Positions 1 through 10,426 are shown, counted from the first letter of the stretch. The stretch: DNA of 64,000 bases from Monodelphis domestica (GCF_027887165.1 NC_077230.1:341512013-341576012); one strand, 5' to 3'. Numbers and translations are program-made. The notes: generated by a model from the sequence alone, not told the origin.

Positions 1-305
1 AACCCTGGTTCAGGGTCAGAGTGACATTGCTGAAAGCTGCAGGATGTCCTTGCTGGCTTCCTTTGCACGGGAAGATTTCCCCTTCAGGCTCTCCTGGTCT
101 GAGATTTTCTGGTTGGCTCACTTCCCTACTGCCCACAAACTTTGTCTTCAGAGGGACCTCGGCAGAAAAAGTGCACTTGCTCTATCTAGTTTATTCTTTA
201 ATTTCTTGATGATTATGCAGTCTTTCAACTTTCTTTTCAAGCTTATTCTTAAGGCTGTGAGAGAGGTGGACTGTTCTGTTCTTGTTCTCTTTGCCTTCTT
301 TTTCC
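1..305. other. No confident feature (unassigned)
   Basis: I see no conserved exon or recognisable repeat. The stretch around 200-300 could be read on the minus strand as a lysine/glutamate-rich, coiled-coil-like peptide, as in a decayed L1 ORF1, but the resemblance is too weak to call. Confidence 0.3.
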
Positions 306-385
306 TCCTTTTTATGTAGAATATTTTTCCATGGTTATATGATTCATGATCCCCTGTCTCCCTGCCCCCCCTTCACTTCCTGAAG
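306..385 (-). mobile_element. L1 3'-terminal fragment
   Basis: The run GTAGAATATTTTTCCATGG followed by a C-rich block matches the 3' end of the antisense L1 at 46.74 kb almost base for base. Only the last ~80 bp of the element is present. Confidence 0.5.
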
Positions 386-399
386 CTGACTAAACTTAT

Positions 400-574
400 T
401 TCCAGGCCATTTTCTTTTCCAGTTCATTTTACAGACAAGGAAACTGAGGCAAACAGGGTGAAGTGTCTCATCCATAGTCACACATCTATTAAGTATCTAA
501 GGCCAGATTTGAACTTGGGAAGATGTCTTTCTGATTCCAAGCCCAGTTCTCCATCTATTTACCACATAGCTGCC
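400..574 (-). mobile_element. MAR1-type CORE-SINE
   Basis: Antisense copy. It shows GGAAACTGAGGCAAACAGGG, a degenerate 'gtcacacatctattaag' block, the box-B-like 'gatttgaactt', and ends in 'catagctgcc', the complement of the tRNA-like head. Confidence 0.75.
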
Positions 575-605
575 TTGCGGAACGTAGAGTATTATTATAA
601 TCTAA

Positions 606-695
606 TCAACCAATCAATCAAAAAGCACTTATTAAATGCCTACAATATGCCAGGCATTATGCTAGCCTTCTGGGGATATCAGTACAAAAAAAAGG
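606..695 (-). mobile_element. L2 LINE 3' fragment
   Basis: The motif 'cacttattaaatgcctac' followed by 'atgccaggcattatgcta' is the complement of the L2 3' end. Confidence 0.6.
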
Positions 696-711
696 TTCCT
701 ATTCATCATTC

Positions 712-835
712 TGATATTCCCCATTTTACAGATGAGGAACAGGAAGTTTAGAGAAAGGAAGGGACTTGCTCAGGGTCAGAGAGTCAACAATCCAACTCAG
801 GAATCCAGCCCAGTTTAGTCTATATCACGAGGTCC
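712..835 (-). mobile_element. MIR SINE fragment
   Basis: 'ccccattttacagatgagga' then 'ggacttgctcagggtcagag' is the MIR core in antisense. The head is decayed. Confidence 0.65.
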
Positions 836-924
836 GATGATTAATCCTACATAGTAGTCTTAGAACAGTACTCAGAAGTTATGACTCTAGGGCCATATAT
901 TTTTCTTCAACCACCCCTGAACAA

Positions 925-1050
925 ATAAGTGGGTATTCTTCCCATTTTATAGATGAAGAAACTAAGGTTTAGAGAGGTGAATTCTCTTACACAAGGATAC
1001 GATGGAAAGAGTGCTAGAACAAGAATTAAAATCCATGCCTCTGGATTACA
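925..1050 (-). mobile_element. MIR SINE fragment
   Basis: 'cccattttatagatgaagaa' plus 'actaaggtttagagaggtga' mark an antisense MIR core. Confidence 0.6.
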
Positions 1051-1189
1051 AATCTTATTCTTCTGGATGAATATACAAGTACATGAATGGCTAAGGGCAT
1101 AAGAAACATACAAAATGCTCCATGTTTAAATTTAGTTTTATTCAGTTTAGCAAGCATAGAGGAAATCCTGTTCACTAGAGGGAGGGACA

Positions 1190-1272
1190 AAATTCAAATC
1201 AGATTCAGCTCTTGCCTTCAAGGAGCTTCTAGTCTAATAGGGGAGAGAATGATAGCTCTAATGCACACTATT
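1190..1272 (-). mobile_element. L2 LINE fragment
   Basis: 'cttgccttcaaggagcttct' and 'agtctaataggggagaga' match the antisense L2 block that usually follows the 3'-terminal motif. Confidence 0.5.
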
Positions 1273-1287
1273 CCATGTTGAGTACAT

Positions 1288-1548
1288 TTGTTATTGTTTA
1301 GTCATTCTCAGTCATTTCTGTCTCTTGATGACCTCCTTTGGGGTTTTCTGGGCAAAAATTCTGGAGTGGTTTGCCATTTCCTTCTCCAACTCATTTTACA
1401 GATAAGAAAATGGATGCAAACAGGGTTAAGTGACTTGCTCAAGGTCACACAGCTAGTAAATATCTAAGGTTGGATTTGAACTCAGTAAGATGAGTCTTCC
1501 TGACTCCAGGTCCAGAACTCCCATCTCCTGCACCAGCTAGTACATCAG
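1288..1548 (-). mobile_element. MAR1 CORE-SINE, near full length
   Basis: Both halves are present. The 3' part reads 'gttttctgggcaaaaattct' and 'ggagtggtttgccatttcct' in antisense. The core has 'gttaagtgacttgctcaagg' and 'tcacacagctagtaa', and it runs to a decayed tRNA-like head. It is one of the more complete MAR1 copies here. Confidence 0.8.
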
Positions 1549-1611
1549 ACAGGAGCAAACTTCTGTGTGAGGTTAAATGGGAGTTGATAGGATGGTTGTC
1601 ATTCGTAGCAG

Positions 1612-1690
1612 TAGTAAATTGAGGCCAAGAGAGAGAAGTTGTACTAAGACTTGAACTCTGGTCTTGGGAATTCTAGGCCAGTGTGGCCAT
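1612..1690 (-). mobile_element. MIR-like fragment
   Basis: 'attgaggccaagagagagaa' with 'gacttgaactctggtctt' resembles a short antisense MIR core. Confidence 0.35.
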
Positions 1691-2185
1691 CCTGATGCCT
1701 TGGCATATGACTAAGGCAGGGGGCCGGTTAGATCCGGGGCCAGAGACCCAACCCAGGTCACTCCTCCGTTTTATGCCTCAGGCATCTCTAAGGTTCTTAC
1801 TTATTACAGAAAGGAGACTCGTGAATGATCAAGTCTCTCTTCTCTTTGGCGGGGGTGGGGGTGGGGGGACCCACAAAAGCCGGGAATTCAATCTTTTACC
1901 ATTCTTCACCATCTTCTTTAAACATGCAAAGCCTGCCATGGAGATGACATCTGGAGCTGGCATGGCCAACACCTTCACTAACTGTTAACACTTTAGGTCT
2001 GATCAGTCAAAAGCTGATGCTGACTCCTTGTATCGGGGTCAGGGAGGGAGAAGCAGGAAGCCCAAAGAAGGAGACAAGCTCTGAGGATGTTAGTGACACC
2101 CCAGCCCCTTTGCTTCTTTTTTATTTTTCTAAAACCCTTACCTTATTCTGCCTTGCTTCCAAAACAGAAAAAGGTAAAGGCTTTA
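1691..2185. other. Unassigned; contains a G-run
   Basis: No repeat recognised. A run of three closely spaced G tracts (5, 5 and 6 G) lies at 1850-1868. Open frames here show no domain. Confidence 0.3.
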
Positions 2186-2366
2186 GGAAAATAAATATTG
2201 GCACCAATTTTAGTTCCAAGGCAGAAGAGTGGTAAGAGTTAGGAGATGGAGGGTAAGTGACTTGCTCAGGGTCACCTAGCTAGGAAGTGTCTGAGGTCAG
2301 ATTTGAATCCAGGATCTTCCATCTTCAGGCCTGGCTCTTTATCTGCTGTGCTACCTAGCTGTCCCA
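2186..2366 (-). mobile_element. RTE-tailed tRNA-head SINE
   Basis: Antisense. The 3' tail 'tccaaggcagaagagtgg' is followed by 'taagtgacttgctcagggtc', 'gaagtgtctgaggtcaga' and the head complement 'ctacctagctgtccc'. This is the common marsupial SINE whose tail matches RTE. Confidence 0.8.
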
Positions 2367-2436
2367 AGGGTTGTTGTAAGGATTAAATGAAAGAATATTT
2401 GCAAAATGCTTTGCCCAGTGCCTATGTTCTAGGTTT
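2367..2436 (+). mobile_element. MIR/MON1 3' fragment
   Basis: 'gttgttgtaaggattaaatg' and 'tttgcaaaatgctttgccca' are the sense 3' half of a MIR/MON1 element. Confidence 0.5.
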
Positions 2437-2800
2437 GATATTTTTAGGTGGGAAATGGATTTAGAAAAGAGACCCCCTCCCAGTCTGTGTGATCTTTGGC
2501 CCCTTTTTCCTAGCAAAACGAACACATTGGATAAGATTTCCCTGGTCACTGATAACAACTGAAGGGAGACAAACTGTTTTCAAGGGCTATGCGGTGTCAT
2601 CACGGTGTTCTGTTTTGTTGTCTGACTTTGTCAGCATCCTGTACAGTATGTACACTTCTTCTGCCCGGGTCATGACAACTCAGAAATGACCTCCAGGCCA
2701 TTACCACGCCGGACCCGTAAGACACGAACTTTCCAGACCCTAAGCATAGCTCTATCACTCACTGGCCATGCGGCCTTAGTTAGATCATATGGCAAACAAA
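2437..2800. other. Unassigned
   Basis: No repeat family recognised. CpG density is locally a little raised near 2705-2725. No supported exon. Confidence 0.3.
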
Positions 2801-2804
2801 GCCA

Positions 2805-3868
2805 ATGCCACCGAGATTAGAAGGGAAACAACAAACTGGGGAAAAATTTTCAGGGTAAGCGTGTCTGACAAAGGCCTCATTTCTCACATATAGAGAGAAC
2901 CGACTCCAATTTATAAGAATACAAAGCCTTCCTCAGTGGAGAAATGGCCAAAGGATATGAACAGGCAATTCTCCGATGAAGAAATTAAAACTCTCTTTAG
3001 TCATATTAAAAATGTTCCAAATCATTATTAATTAGAGAAATGCAAATTAAAACAGCTCTAATGTACCACCTCATACCTATCAGACCGATTAATATGACAA
3101 AAAAGGAAAATGAAAAATCCTGGAGGGAATATGGAAAAATTGGGATACTAATGCATGTGAACTACGAGCTGCAAACTGACACAACTATTCTGGAGAGGAA
3201 CCTAGAACTGTGCCCAAAGGACCATTAAACTGTGCATACCCCCTTACCCAGCAGTGCCACTCTCTACATTCCAAAGAGACCAAAGATAAGGGGCAGGACC
3301 TATATACAAATATTTATAGCAGCTCCTTTTGTGGTGCCAAAGAACTGGAAATCAGTTGGGGAATGGCTGAACAAGTTGTGTATGATTATAATGGAATATA
3401 CAAGAAATAATGAATACATAAGAAATATTGAATAATATATGATCACAAAAGATTAATATGAAGTGATGCAAAACAAAATGAGCAGAACCAGGAGAATGTT
3501 GTACATAGTAGCAGCAATAAAGGATGATGATCATCTGGGAACGACTTAACCATTATCAGCAATGCAAGAATCTAGGAAAGCTTCCAGGGAATCATGATGA
3601 AAAAGGCTATCCACCAACATAGAAGGAACTGATGGGGTCTGAATGCAGATTGAAGCATACCATTCCTCACTTTATTTCCTCTGAATTTTTCTTTTTGTAA
3701 GTGATATGTCTTCTTTCACAATATGATGAACATGGAATTATGTATTGCATAATAGCACATGTACAACCTATACCATATTACCTGCCATATTGGGGAGGAA
3801 AGAGGGTCAGAAAACTATTAAAATGGTGTCTACATGTAATTTGGAAAAAATACAAAAAATAAAACATA
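2805..3868 (+). mobile_element. L1, 5'-truncated, old
   Basis: Forward L1 piece covering the C-terminus of ORF2 and the 3'UTR. Conserved ORF2 blocks are visible: 'LIREMQIKTA.MYHLIP' near 3030-3085, 'INMTKKENEKSWREYGKIG' near 3090-3140, and an LFVVPKNWKSVGEWLNK-like block near 3330-3375. Stops and frameshifts separate the blocks. It ends in an A-rich tract at about 3850-3868. No TSD recognised. Confidence 0.8.
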
Positions 3869-4622
3869 CATTATCCAAAAATATCCCCAGAATCCTCATG
3901 AACTTTAGAGGACCAGAGGTTTTGAACTTCCAACAGCATCCTAACAGTGATGGAGATAGCAAGCATGGCAGTGTCTCCATCAGGAGCTGAGAATAGGCTT
4001 GATCTAATGAGAAAAGAGTATAACAATCACTGAAGAAAATCTGCAACAGGCCTTAAGGAGGGAACTATCTCACTCAGGCAAAAGGACTTCTAGGGGTTAC
4101 AAGTTAAACCTTGGCCACACACATGCTTTCCAAGCTCCAGTCTACTTTCCTCTGGACTCTGTGTTTGTGGGAGGGTACATGATAGACTTTGAGGGGAATG
4201 TTTTGTGCCTACAATTCTTACTATGAGACCTTGATAAGTCAGTCACCTTTTAAAAAACTAATAAAACATGGCGGGGTATTTTAAATCAGCTGATAATGAT
4301 AGTGCTAGTGGGGAGCCCAGTGGTAGGGACTTGGGAGCTATAGTGATAGAAAAATCATTCCCAACCTTGAGTGTTTTCCTTTGTACTCTGAGGGTGGATG
4401 CAGTAGCTGCATCCTGGGGACCCCAACTGCTGGTGGGAAGGAGGATTGTGCCAGATGTCCTAGTACCTGTGCCAAATGGTTGGAGGTTAAAGAAGAATGT
4501 CCATTTTTATCCCGTCTTAACTCCCTTTTTCTGGGAGTTGGAAAGAATTATATATCCTAGGATCTTTCAAAACATCCAGCCCAAATACAGCCAGAAGGGT
4601 TGTTAGAATAAGCTTGTGGGAT
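3869..4622. other. Unassigned; possible LTR-like tract
   Basis: No family recognised. An AATAAA hexamer occurs at 4260-4265 and the open stretch 4268-4606 has no domain. An old LTR is one guess; nothing in the ends (no TG...CA pair, no TSD) supports it. Confidence 0.25.
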
Positions 4623-4718
4623 AACAAAGGAAGACAAGGCCTTAGACATCAATTCCAACCTCTGCATTTTACAGATGAGGAAAAACAGGTCCCGAGAAGG
4701 GAAGGAACTTCAATCTAT
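4623..4718 (-). mobile_element. MIR fragment
   Basis: 'gcattttacagatgaggaaa' with 'gagaagggaaggaact' is an antisense MIR core. Confidence 0.5.
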
Positions 4719-4786
4719 TAATAAACATTTGTTAAGTGACTACTATATTCTGGGCACTTGGACACGACTGGGATATGGAATTAAGA
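4719..4786 (-). mobile_element. L2 3' fragment
   Basis: 'ataaacatttgttaagtgac' and 'tactatattctgggcact' match the antisense L2 end. A SINE interrupts just after it. Confidence 0.5.
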
Positions 4787-4992
4787 ATTTTTTTATAAAA
4801 CCCTTACCTTCCGTGTTGGAGTCAATATTGTGTATTGGTTCCAAGGCAGAAGGGCAGTAAGGGCTAGGCCATGGGGGTCAAGTGACTTGCCCAGGGTCAC
4901 ACAGCTGGGAAGTGTCTGAGGCCAGATGTGAACCCAGGACCTCCCGTCTCTAGGCCTGGCTCTCAATCCACTGAGCTACCAACTGCCCCCAC
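4787..4992 (-). mobile_element. RTE-tailed SINE with 11-bp TSD
   Basis: Complete antisense SINE: tail 'acccttaccttccgtgttgg', core 'aagtgacttgcccagggtca', box-B complement 'gatgtgaacccaggacct', head complement 'gctaccaactgcccc'. The 11-bp direct repeat TGGAATTAAGA flanks it at 4776-4786 and 4993-5003, so the ends are exact and the copy arrived by target-primed insertion into an older L2 scrap. Confidence 0.9.
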
Positions 4993-5084
4993 TGGAATTA
5001 AGATTTCTATAGTATAGAGAACTCCCAGGAGAGGAAACTTTCTTTGTCAAAGCAGGTTGGCACCTTCTCTACAATTTACATAGT

Positions 5085-5305
5085 CTTAGAGCAGAGATAA
5101 GTGACTTGAAGATTTTGGTAACTTTCCCCTCCCAACCACCCTAGGAGGGAGAAGATGCAAATATTGTTATTCTCATTTTGTGGAAGGGGACTCAAAGCAG
5201 GGAGATTAGGTGTTATGCTCAAGGAATTAATAGATATTAAATGGAAGACATAGGGCCTGAACTCAAGGCTCCTCTGTCCAAGCCTAGAGATCCTTAACTA
5301 AATCA
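5085..5305 (-). mobile_element. MIR fragment
   Basis: 'attgttattctcattttgtg' and 'gcctgaactcaaggctcc' mark a diverged antisense MIR. Confidence 0.45.
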
Positions 5306-5504
5306 CTTCTGTCTCTTTCCCAAAGTTCAGCTCTCTGCACATAGTATGCACTTGATGGTTGTTAACGTTTGGGGCCAGGCTCTAGGTTTTGTGAAGATTG
5401 TGTCAAGAAGGAGGACCATGAACTTCCCTAAACTACCCTCTGAATTTCTGCCAGTGGCAGGATTTGAGCTATATTTGCCAGTGGGTGCTCAATAGATAAG
5501 AATA
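5306..5504. other. Unassigned
   Basis: No recognisable feature. Confidence 0.3.
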
Positions 5505-5682
5505 TTTGGCTAGGTGATCAACGGATAGAACAACAGGCCAGGAGTTGGGAGGTCCTGGGTTCAAATCTAATTTCAGTCACTTTCTAGCTGTGTGACTCCA
5601 GGTGAGTCACTTAATCATAATTGCTTAGCCCCTCTATCTTAGAATTGATATTAAGGTGGAAAGTAAGATTTTGTTTTGAAGG
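5505..5682 (+). mobile_element. tRNA-head SINE, diverged
   Basis: Sense copy with 'ggaggtcctgggttcaaatc' (box-B-like GGTTCAAATC), 'tagctgtgtgactccaggtg' and an RTE-like tail 'tcttagaattgatattaagg'. Confidence 0.7.
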
Positions 5683-5689
5683 ACTGCCT

Positions 5690-5862
5690 TTTAAATAGCA
5701 TTTTAAGGTTTAAGCATTTTCTCAGAACAACCCTATGAAGTGGGGACTTTTAAATACTATTGTTCCCATATTACAGATGAGAAAGATCAAGAAAGAGTCA
5801 ATGACTTCAAATAGGAAGTTAGGATCAGAACCAGGATTTGGGTTCAAGTCTTTAGACTCCAA
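5690..5862 (-). mobile_element. MIR
   Basis: 'cagaacaaccctatgaag' plus 'cccatattacagatgagaaa' and a decayed 'gggttcaagtctttagactc' give a nearly full antisense MIR. Confidence 0.6.
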
Positions 5863-5864
5863 GT

Positions 5865-5972
5865 ATTGCTCTCTCCCTTCCTCCCCCTTCTTCTCCCTCT
5901 CCCTCTCCCTCCCTCTCTCTTTCTCTCTCTCTCTCTCCCTCCCTCCCTCCCTCCCTCTCTCTCCCTCCCTCT

Positions 5973-6021
<49 letters not shown>

Positions 6022-6031
6022 CTCTCCCTTC

Positions 6032-6065
<34 letters not shown>

Positions 6066-6066
6066 G

Positions 6067-6105
<39 letters not shown>

Positions 6106-6328
6106 TTCTCTCTCCCTCTCTCTCCCTTTCCCACTCTCCTCTCTCTCTTTTTCTCTCTCCCCATCTCTCCCTCTCTCCATCCCTCTCTCTCTCCTTCCTC
6201 TCCATCTCTCTCTTTCTCTCCCTCCCTCTCTCTTTCCCTCTCTCTCTCTTCCTCCTATCCCTCTCTCCCTCCCTCCCTCTCATTTTCCATCTCTCTGTCC
6301 CTCTGTCTCTGTCTCTCCTACTCTCTCT
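5865..6328 (+). repeat. CT/CCT polypyrimidine tract (~460 bp)
   Basis: Impure (CT)n with CCCT, TTCT and GTCT interruptions. It gives long low-complexity open frames on both strands (SLSLSL-type and RERERE-type), which are not genes. On its right it directly abuts the 3' end of an antisense SINE, so it may have grown from that element's tail. Confidence 0.95.
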
Positions 6329-6329
6329 A

Positions 6330-6506
6330 AAAACCCTTGTTTTCTCATTTAGTAATAACTCCAAGACAGAAAGGCAAGAGCTAGACAAATGAGGATAAGA
6401 GGCTTGCCCAGGATCATATATCTGGGAAGTATCTGAGGTCAAAATTGAATTCATATCCTCCTGACTATAGTCCTAACCTCTACCCACTGTGCCACCTAGC
6501 TGCCCT
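6330..6506 (-). mobile_element. RTE-tailed SINE
   Basis: Antisense: tail 'aaaaacccttgttttctcat', 'taactccaagacagaaagg', core 'aggcttgcccaggatcat', head complement 'gtgccacctagctgcc'. Its 3' end touches the CT tract. Confidence 0.8.
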
Positions 6507-6612
6507 CTTTTCAGTGCACAATCTGAAGATCTTCAGGTCTCTGCCCACCTCTGTTTTTCATGCTGCTAAATCTCACTAACTCCTGTATTTTTTTTAAAAA
6601 AAGAAATCCTTT

Positions 6613-6805
6613 ATGGCAGCTAGGTGGCTCTGTGGATAGGGAGCCTGGAGATGGGAGATCCTCTGTCCAAATTTGACCTCAGACACTTCCTAGCTGGGTG
6701 ACCCTGAGCAAGTCACTTAACTCCCATTGCCTACCCTTCACTCATTGCCTATTGCTTAGAACCAATGAAATTTCTAAGACAGAAGAAAAGGGTTAAAAAA
6801 AAAAA
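6613..6805 (+). mobile_element. RTE-tailed SINE
   Basis: Sense, full length: head 'ggcagctaggtggctctgtg', body 'gacctcagacacttcctagc', 'gagcaagtcacttaactc', tail 'gaaaagggttaaaaaaaaaa'. No clear TSD. Confidence 0.85.
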
Positions 6806-7214
6806 GAGAGATCCTCTCTTTAAAGAAAAGAACTTAACCCAAAGGGTTAATTATTCACATAAAAGAATCAGGGAGTAAAGATGGACATCCCACAAGTTGT
6901 TCAGCTCTTGGCTGGTAGATGAAATATTAGCCCAGGTGATTCCACGAAGGGAAGGGAGAGGGGAGGTGTCAGGGGATTATCAGCACAGGAACATTCCAGT
7001 GGTGAAAGGTGAGTAGCCTGGGATGAGAAGGTCTTTCAGGTCCATGCAAAGGGATCAGGGTTGGGGAGGTCATCTGAGTTTATGTAAAGAGATTCAGATG
7101 ACTCAGTAATAATTCTGCAGGCTTCAGAGCTTGCCATGAAGGGAATGAGTACTCACTACGAGTTCTGGAAGGGGACTTAGAACATACATCATTGTATCTG
7201 CAATAGACTATTGT
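6806..7214. other. Unassigned
   Basis: No repeat or exon recognised. Confidence 0.3.
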
Positions 7215-7650
7215 CTTGTCACAGAACCACAGCATTTTAGAGTTGACGGGGGCCTCAGTGGCCATCCAGCAAAACTCATCCCTCAGAGTCCTCTCTAAGC
7301 CCAGCCAATAAGGGGTCACCCAGCCCCTGCTTGAAGACCATCCAAGCGGGAACCTCTTGGGGCAGTCCAGGCCACTTTCAGACAGTTCTGACCATTGAGT
7401 ATACATTTATCTCTTTACAACTTCCACTTACTATGTCCATTTCCCTTTTGTGGAACTGAGCAGAATGTATTTCATCCTTCTCCCACAAGCTGGGCCTTCA
7501 ATTGTTTAAGGGCAGCGGTCCTCTTCCCGCTGAGTCTTCTCTTCTCCAGGCTAAAAACATCCTCAGTTCTTCAAACGGTTCTTTACAGAGCAAGAACCTG
7601 ACACCCTCCGCCATCTTGGATGCTCTATGGACACTCTCCTCTTACAGGTG
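7215..7650 (-). mobile_element. CR1/L3 LINE relic
   Basis: Antisense copy of the C-terminal coding and 3' part of a CR1/L3 element. The minus strand keeps the 'FSLEKRRL' peptide near 7545, typical of CR1 reverse-transcriptase C-termini. Plus-strand blocks 'cctgcttgaagaccatcc' and 'ctatggacactctcctct' match the antisense of the family. Frame is lost by indels. Confidence 0.6.
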
Positions 7651-8112
7651 GTCCAACAGAAGCCCAAGCGAGGGAAATGGGTTACTCAAAGTCATGCAGA
7701 AATCAGCGACAGAAAGGGGCCAGAATCAGGCTCTCTCTGCTTTGAGAAGTTTGGAGAATGTGAGAATTCTGGGTATCTTTGGAGGAGATATCTGGGAGAA
7801 GAGGAATACCTTTACCATGGAGCAATTTTGCCAGTTTGGGGCAGACCAGGAAACTTGCCCCAAAGTAACTTTGAGGCAAAAATAATACAAGGGACCATTA
7901 TGACGATTTTGTGTCAATAGGGTCAGGCATGTGGTGCTGGATCTGTAAAGTGTCAGCCTCTATAAGTGCCTTGGCCTGGGGCAAAGCTCTGGGTCACTGC
8001 CCTAGTTACAGTTCATTCACAGTCCACCAGGGAGGCCATCATCACCAGTGGGAAGAGGTAGCTGGCATTTTCCCATTTTTAGCGGCTATCAAATCCAGAT
8101 GTTGCTTACTTT
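7651..8112. other. Unassigned
   Basis: No recognisable feature; open frames here lack domains. Confidence 0.3.
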
Positions 8113-8457
8113 GGTGGGCTCCATGAGCTTGTTTTTTTTTTTTTTAAATAAAATTTGATAACTATATCAGTATATTTACCTTGGTAATCCTATATATTTT
8201 GTGCATTTAAAAGCATATTTCTTGTTTTACACGATTGTTTGTGGAAAATCTATATGAAATTGCTTACCACCTCAGGAGGGGGTAGAAGTGGGGAGGGAAG
8301 GACTAGGAGAGAGTCCAGGACTCAAAATTCTTTGAAAAATGTGGGAAATTCTTTTTACACATAATTGGGGGAAAATAAAATACATTTTTCTGAAAAGGGC
8401 CTCACCAGATTGCCAAGGAGTCCATAAGGAGACACACAGAAAGGTTAAGAATCTCTG
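8113..8457 (+). mobile_element. Non-autonomous hAT-like DNA transposon relic
   Basis: Shares 'ctccatgagcttgttttt', 'gtaatcctatatattttgtg', 'gcatttaaaagcatattt' and the terminal 'aaggttaagaatctctg' with copies at 19.7, 40.8 and 41.9 kb. The right end is the complement of a CAGnGnTTCTTAACCT terminus. The left end is decayed. Confidence 0.5.
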
Positions 8458-8485
8458 ACCTAGCCCAATCACCATCCAAAAGAAT

Positions 8486-8691
8486 GGCAGCTGGGTGGTT
8501 CGTGGATTGAGAGCCAGGCCTAGAAATGGGAGGTCCTGGGTTCAAATTTGACCCCAGACACTTCCTAGCTGTGTGACCCTGGGCAAGTCACTTAACCCCC
8601 ATTGCCTTGCCCTTATTGCTCTTATGCCTTGGACACAATAGAACATTTGGAAACAGAGTATTGATTCTAAGAGGGAAGGTAAGGGTTAAAA
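8486..8691 (+). mobile_element. RTE-tailed SINE with short TSD
   Basis: Sense copy: 'ggcagctgggtggttcgtgg', 'aggtcctgggttcaaatttg', 'tgtgaccctgggcaagtcac', tail 'ggaaggtaagggttaaaa'. AAAAGAAT at 8478-8485 and 8692-8699 is a probable TSD. Confidence 0.85.
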
Positions 8692-8699
8692 AAAAGAAT

Positions 8700-8815
8700 A
8701 GACCAATATAAGTCATTTAACAGCTTGGGCCTTAGTTTCTTCAGCCATAAAATGAAAGTGTTGGACAGCTAGATGATGTATAAAGTCCTTTCCAGATCTA
8801 AATCTACTCTTCCTT
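8700..8815 (+). mobile_element. MIR 3' half
   Basis: 'aagtcatttaacagcttggg', 'ccttagtttcttcagccata' and 'gtcctttccagatctaaatc' mark a sense MIR interrupted upstream by the SINE at 8486. Confidence 0.6.
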
Positions 8816-9224
8816 GATCTATAGACCTCACTGTTCCTTCTGTGTGGGTAATCAAAATACAGTTAAGAATGTGCTGGTTAATATTTAACAATAAGCTCTC
8901 TGGGAGAGAAAATGCATTACAAGAAACACTTTTAATTTTAAACTGTATCATCAATGTCTTCCCTATCACTTTAAGTCTAGACAATCAATAAATCAAACCC
9001 TGATTGGTAGCATTTATCTGTTTGTGAGCTATAGATGCTTTCACTGAAAATTTAAAATTCAACATTTCAAGAGCAGGTCTAAGCTGGCTCCAGCATACTC
9101 TTGGACACCATCCCTGTCCTGTGGGAGCTCTGAGTCAATATTTTGATGTATCCATGATCTCATCATTGTAGGTAGTCATCGTATGATCGGTGTGGCTTCT
9201 GACCCATCCATACTTTCTTTCTTC
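8816..9224. other. Unassigned
   Basis: No recognisable feature. The short block 'ctaagctggctccagcata' near 9080 resembles, in reverse complement, a block near 36.78 kb. Confidence 0.3.
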
Positions 9225-9437
9225 TTTTTTTTTTAAACCATTAACTTCTGTCTTAGAATCGATATTCTGTATCCAAATACTCTATTGCATCTAAGGCAAA
9301 AGAGCGGGCTAGGCAATGGGGGTTAAGTGACTTGCCCAGGGTCACCCAGCTAAGAAGTGTCTGAGGTCAGATTTGAACCCAGGACCTCCCATCTCTAGGC
9401 CTGACTCTCAATCCACTGAGCCACCCAGCTGCTTCCC
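9225..9437 (-). mobile_element. RTE-tailed SINE
   Basis: Antisense: T-rich start, 'cttctgtcttagaatcgat', 'gggggttaagtgacttgccc', 'tttgaacccaggacctccca', head complement 'gagccacccagctgc'. Confidence 0.85.
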
Positions 9438-9806
9438 TGGATAGAAGTATTGATTGTCCCAATGGGAGGGGTTCCCTATCAGCTGCAAAGCTGGGTCTGG
9501 CCCATAGGCATCCTCAGACCTTTGTTTTTTCCTCTAGGCAGAGTGAGGCCAGTCTCTTTTGGGTGATTTATGAATTATGGAGAAGGCTTTCTGGGGGTGC
9601 AGCTACAAGCCTGCTTGCAATCAGCACAATGTCATCTGCAAACAGGAACAGCTGGAGCAGCTCATTATCTATAGGAAATTCCACTCTCATTCAACAGGGT
9701 TGGACAGGATGGCCTGTACCCAAGTAACTATGGTCCAAGGGCAAAGGAGCCAAGAGCAAAGGGGAAACTCAGGCAGAGCTCTGGAAGAAACATAGATTCC
9801 CAGACA
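9438..9806. other. Unassigned
   Basis: No recognisable repeat or exon. Confidence 0.3.
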
Positions 9807-9817
9807 CATCTTCCTTA

Positions 9818-9989
9818 GTTATTATTATTTTTTTAATCTTTACCTTATGTTCTAGATTGGTAAGAACTAGGCAATCGGGATTAAGTGACTTGCCCAGAGT
9901 CACACAGCTCTCAGGGCAGATTTGAATCCAATTCCTTCAGCCTTCAGATCTGGTACTTTATCCACTACACTACATAGCTGCCCCCCCAC
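9818..9989 (-). mobile_element. RTE-tailed SINE with 11-bp TSD
   Basis: Antisense SINE with tail 'aatctttaccttatgttcta', core 'aagtgacttgcccagagtca' and head complement 'acactacatagctgcc'. CATCTTCCTTA flanks it at 9807-9817 and 9990-10000. Confidence 0.9.
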
Positions 9990-10005
9990 CATCTTCCTTA
10001 ATTCT

Positions 10006-10198
10006 TTTTTTTTTATTTTTACTTTATGTTTTAGTAGCAATTCTAAGATAGAAGAATGGCAAAGGCTAGAAAATCAAGACTGTGACTTGCCCAGAGTCAC
10101 ACAGCTAAGAAGTATCTGAGGCCTGATTTGAACCCCAGATCTCCTGACTCTAGGTCTGGTGCTTCATCCATTGTGATACTATCTGTCCCCAGATCTCA
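10006..10198 (-). mobile_element. RTE-tailed SINE with 9-bp TSD
   Basis: Second antisense SINE, starting inside the right TSD of its neighbour: tail 'ttttactttatgttttagta', 'ctaagatagaagaatggc', core 'gtgacttgcccagagtcaca'. CTTAATTCT at 9997-10005 and 10199-10207 is its own TSD. Confidence 0.9.
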
Positions 10199-10214
10199 CT
10201 TAATTCTAATGTTT

Positions 10215-10426
10215 GCTCCTTGAGATCATCTCTAATTACCCTGTCTCTATCTTGTTTTTACATAGTTGTTTACATGTTGTCTCCCTCATTAAAACGGCAG
10301 TTCCTGGAATGAAGGAATTGTTTTTGCCTTCTTTTGTATCCCCAGAGCTTAATATACTGCCTGAGAAATAGCAGATGCTTAATTAATGCATATCAATTAA
10401 TACGACTTGATATATTCACATATATA
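10215..10426 (+). mobile_element. L2 3' end
   Basis: 'gtatccccagagcttaatat', 'ctgcctgagaaatagcagat' and 'gcttaattaatgcat' are the sense 3' end of L2, leading directly into the CCTT microsatellite. Confidence 0.65.

Noticed and set aside
4100-4610. Old LTR or exon (AATAAA at 4,260, 112-codon frame)
   Set aside because: No terminal dinucleotides, no TSD, no TATA box in register, no domain in the frame.
7608-7619. YY1-like promoter site (CCGCCATCTTGG)
   Set aside because: It lies within a CR1/L3 relic whose consensus has 'ccatcttgg' at this place, so the match is likely inherited from the repeat with one chance CpG.
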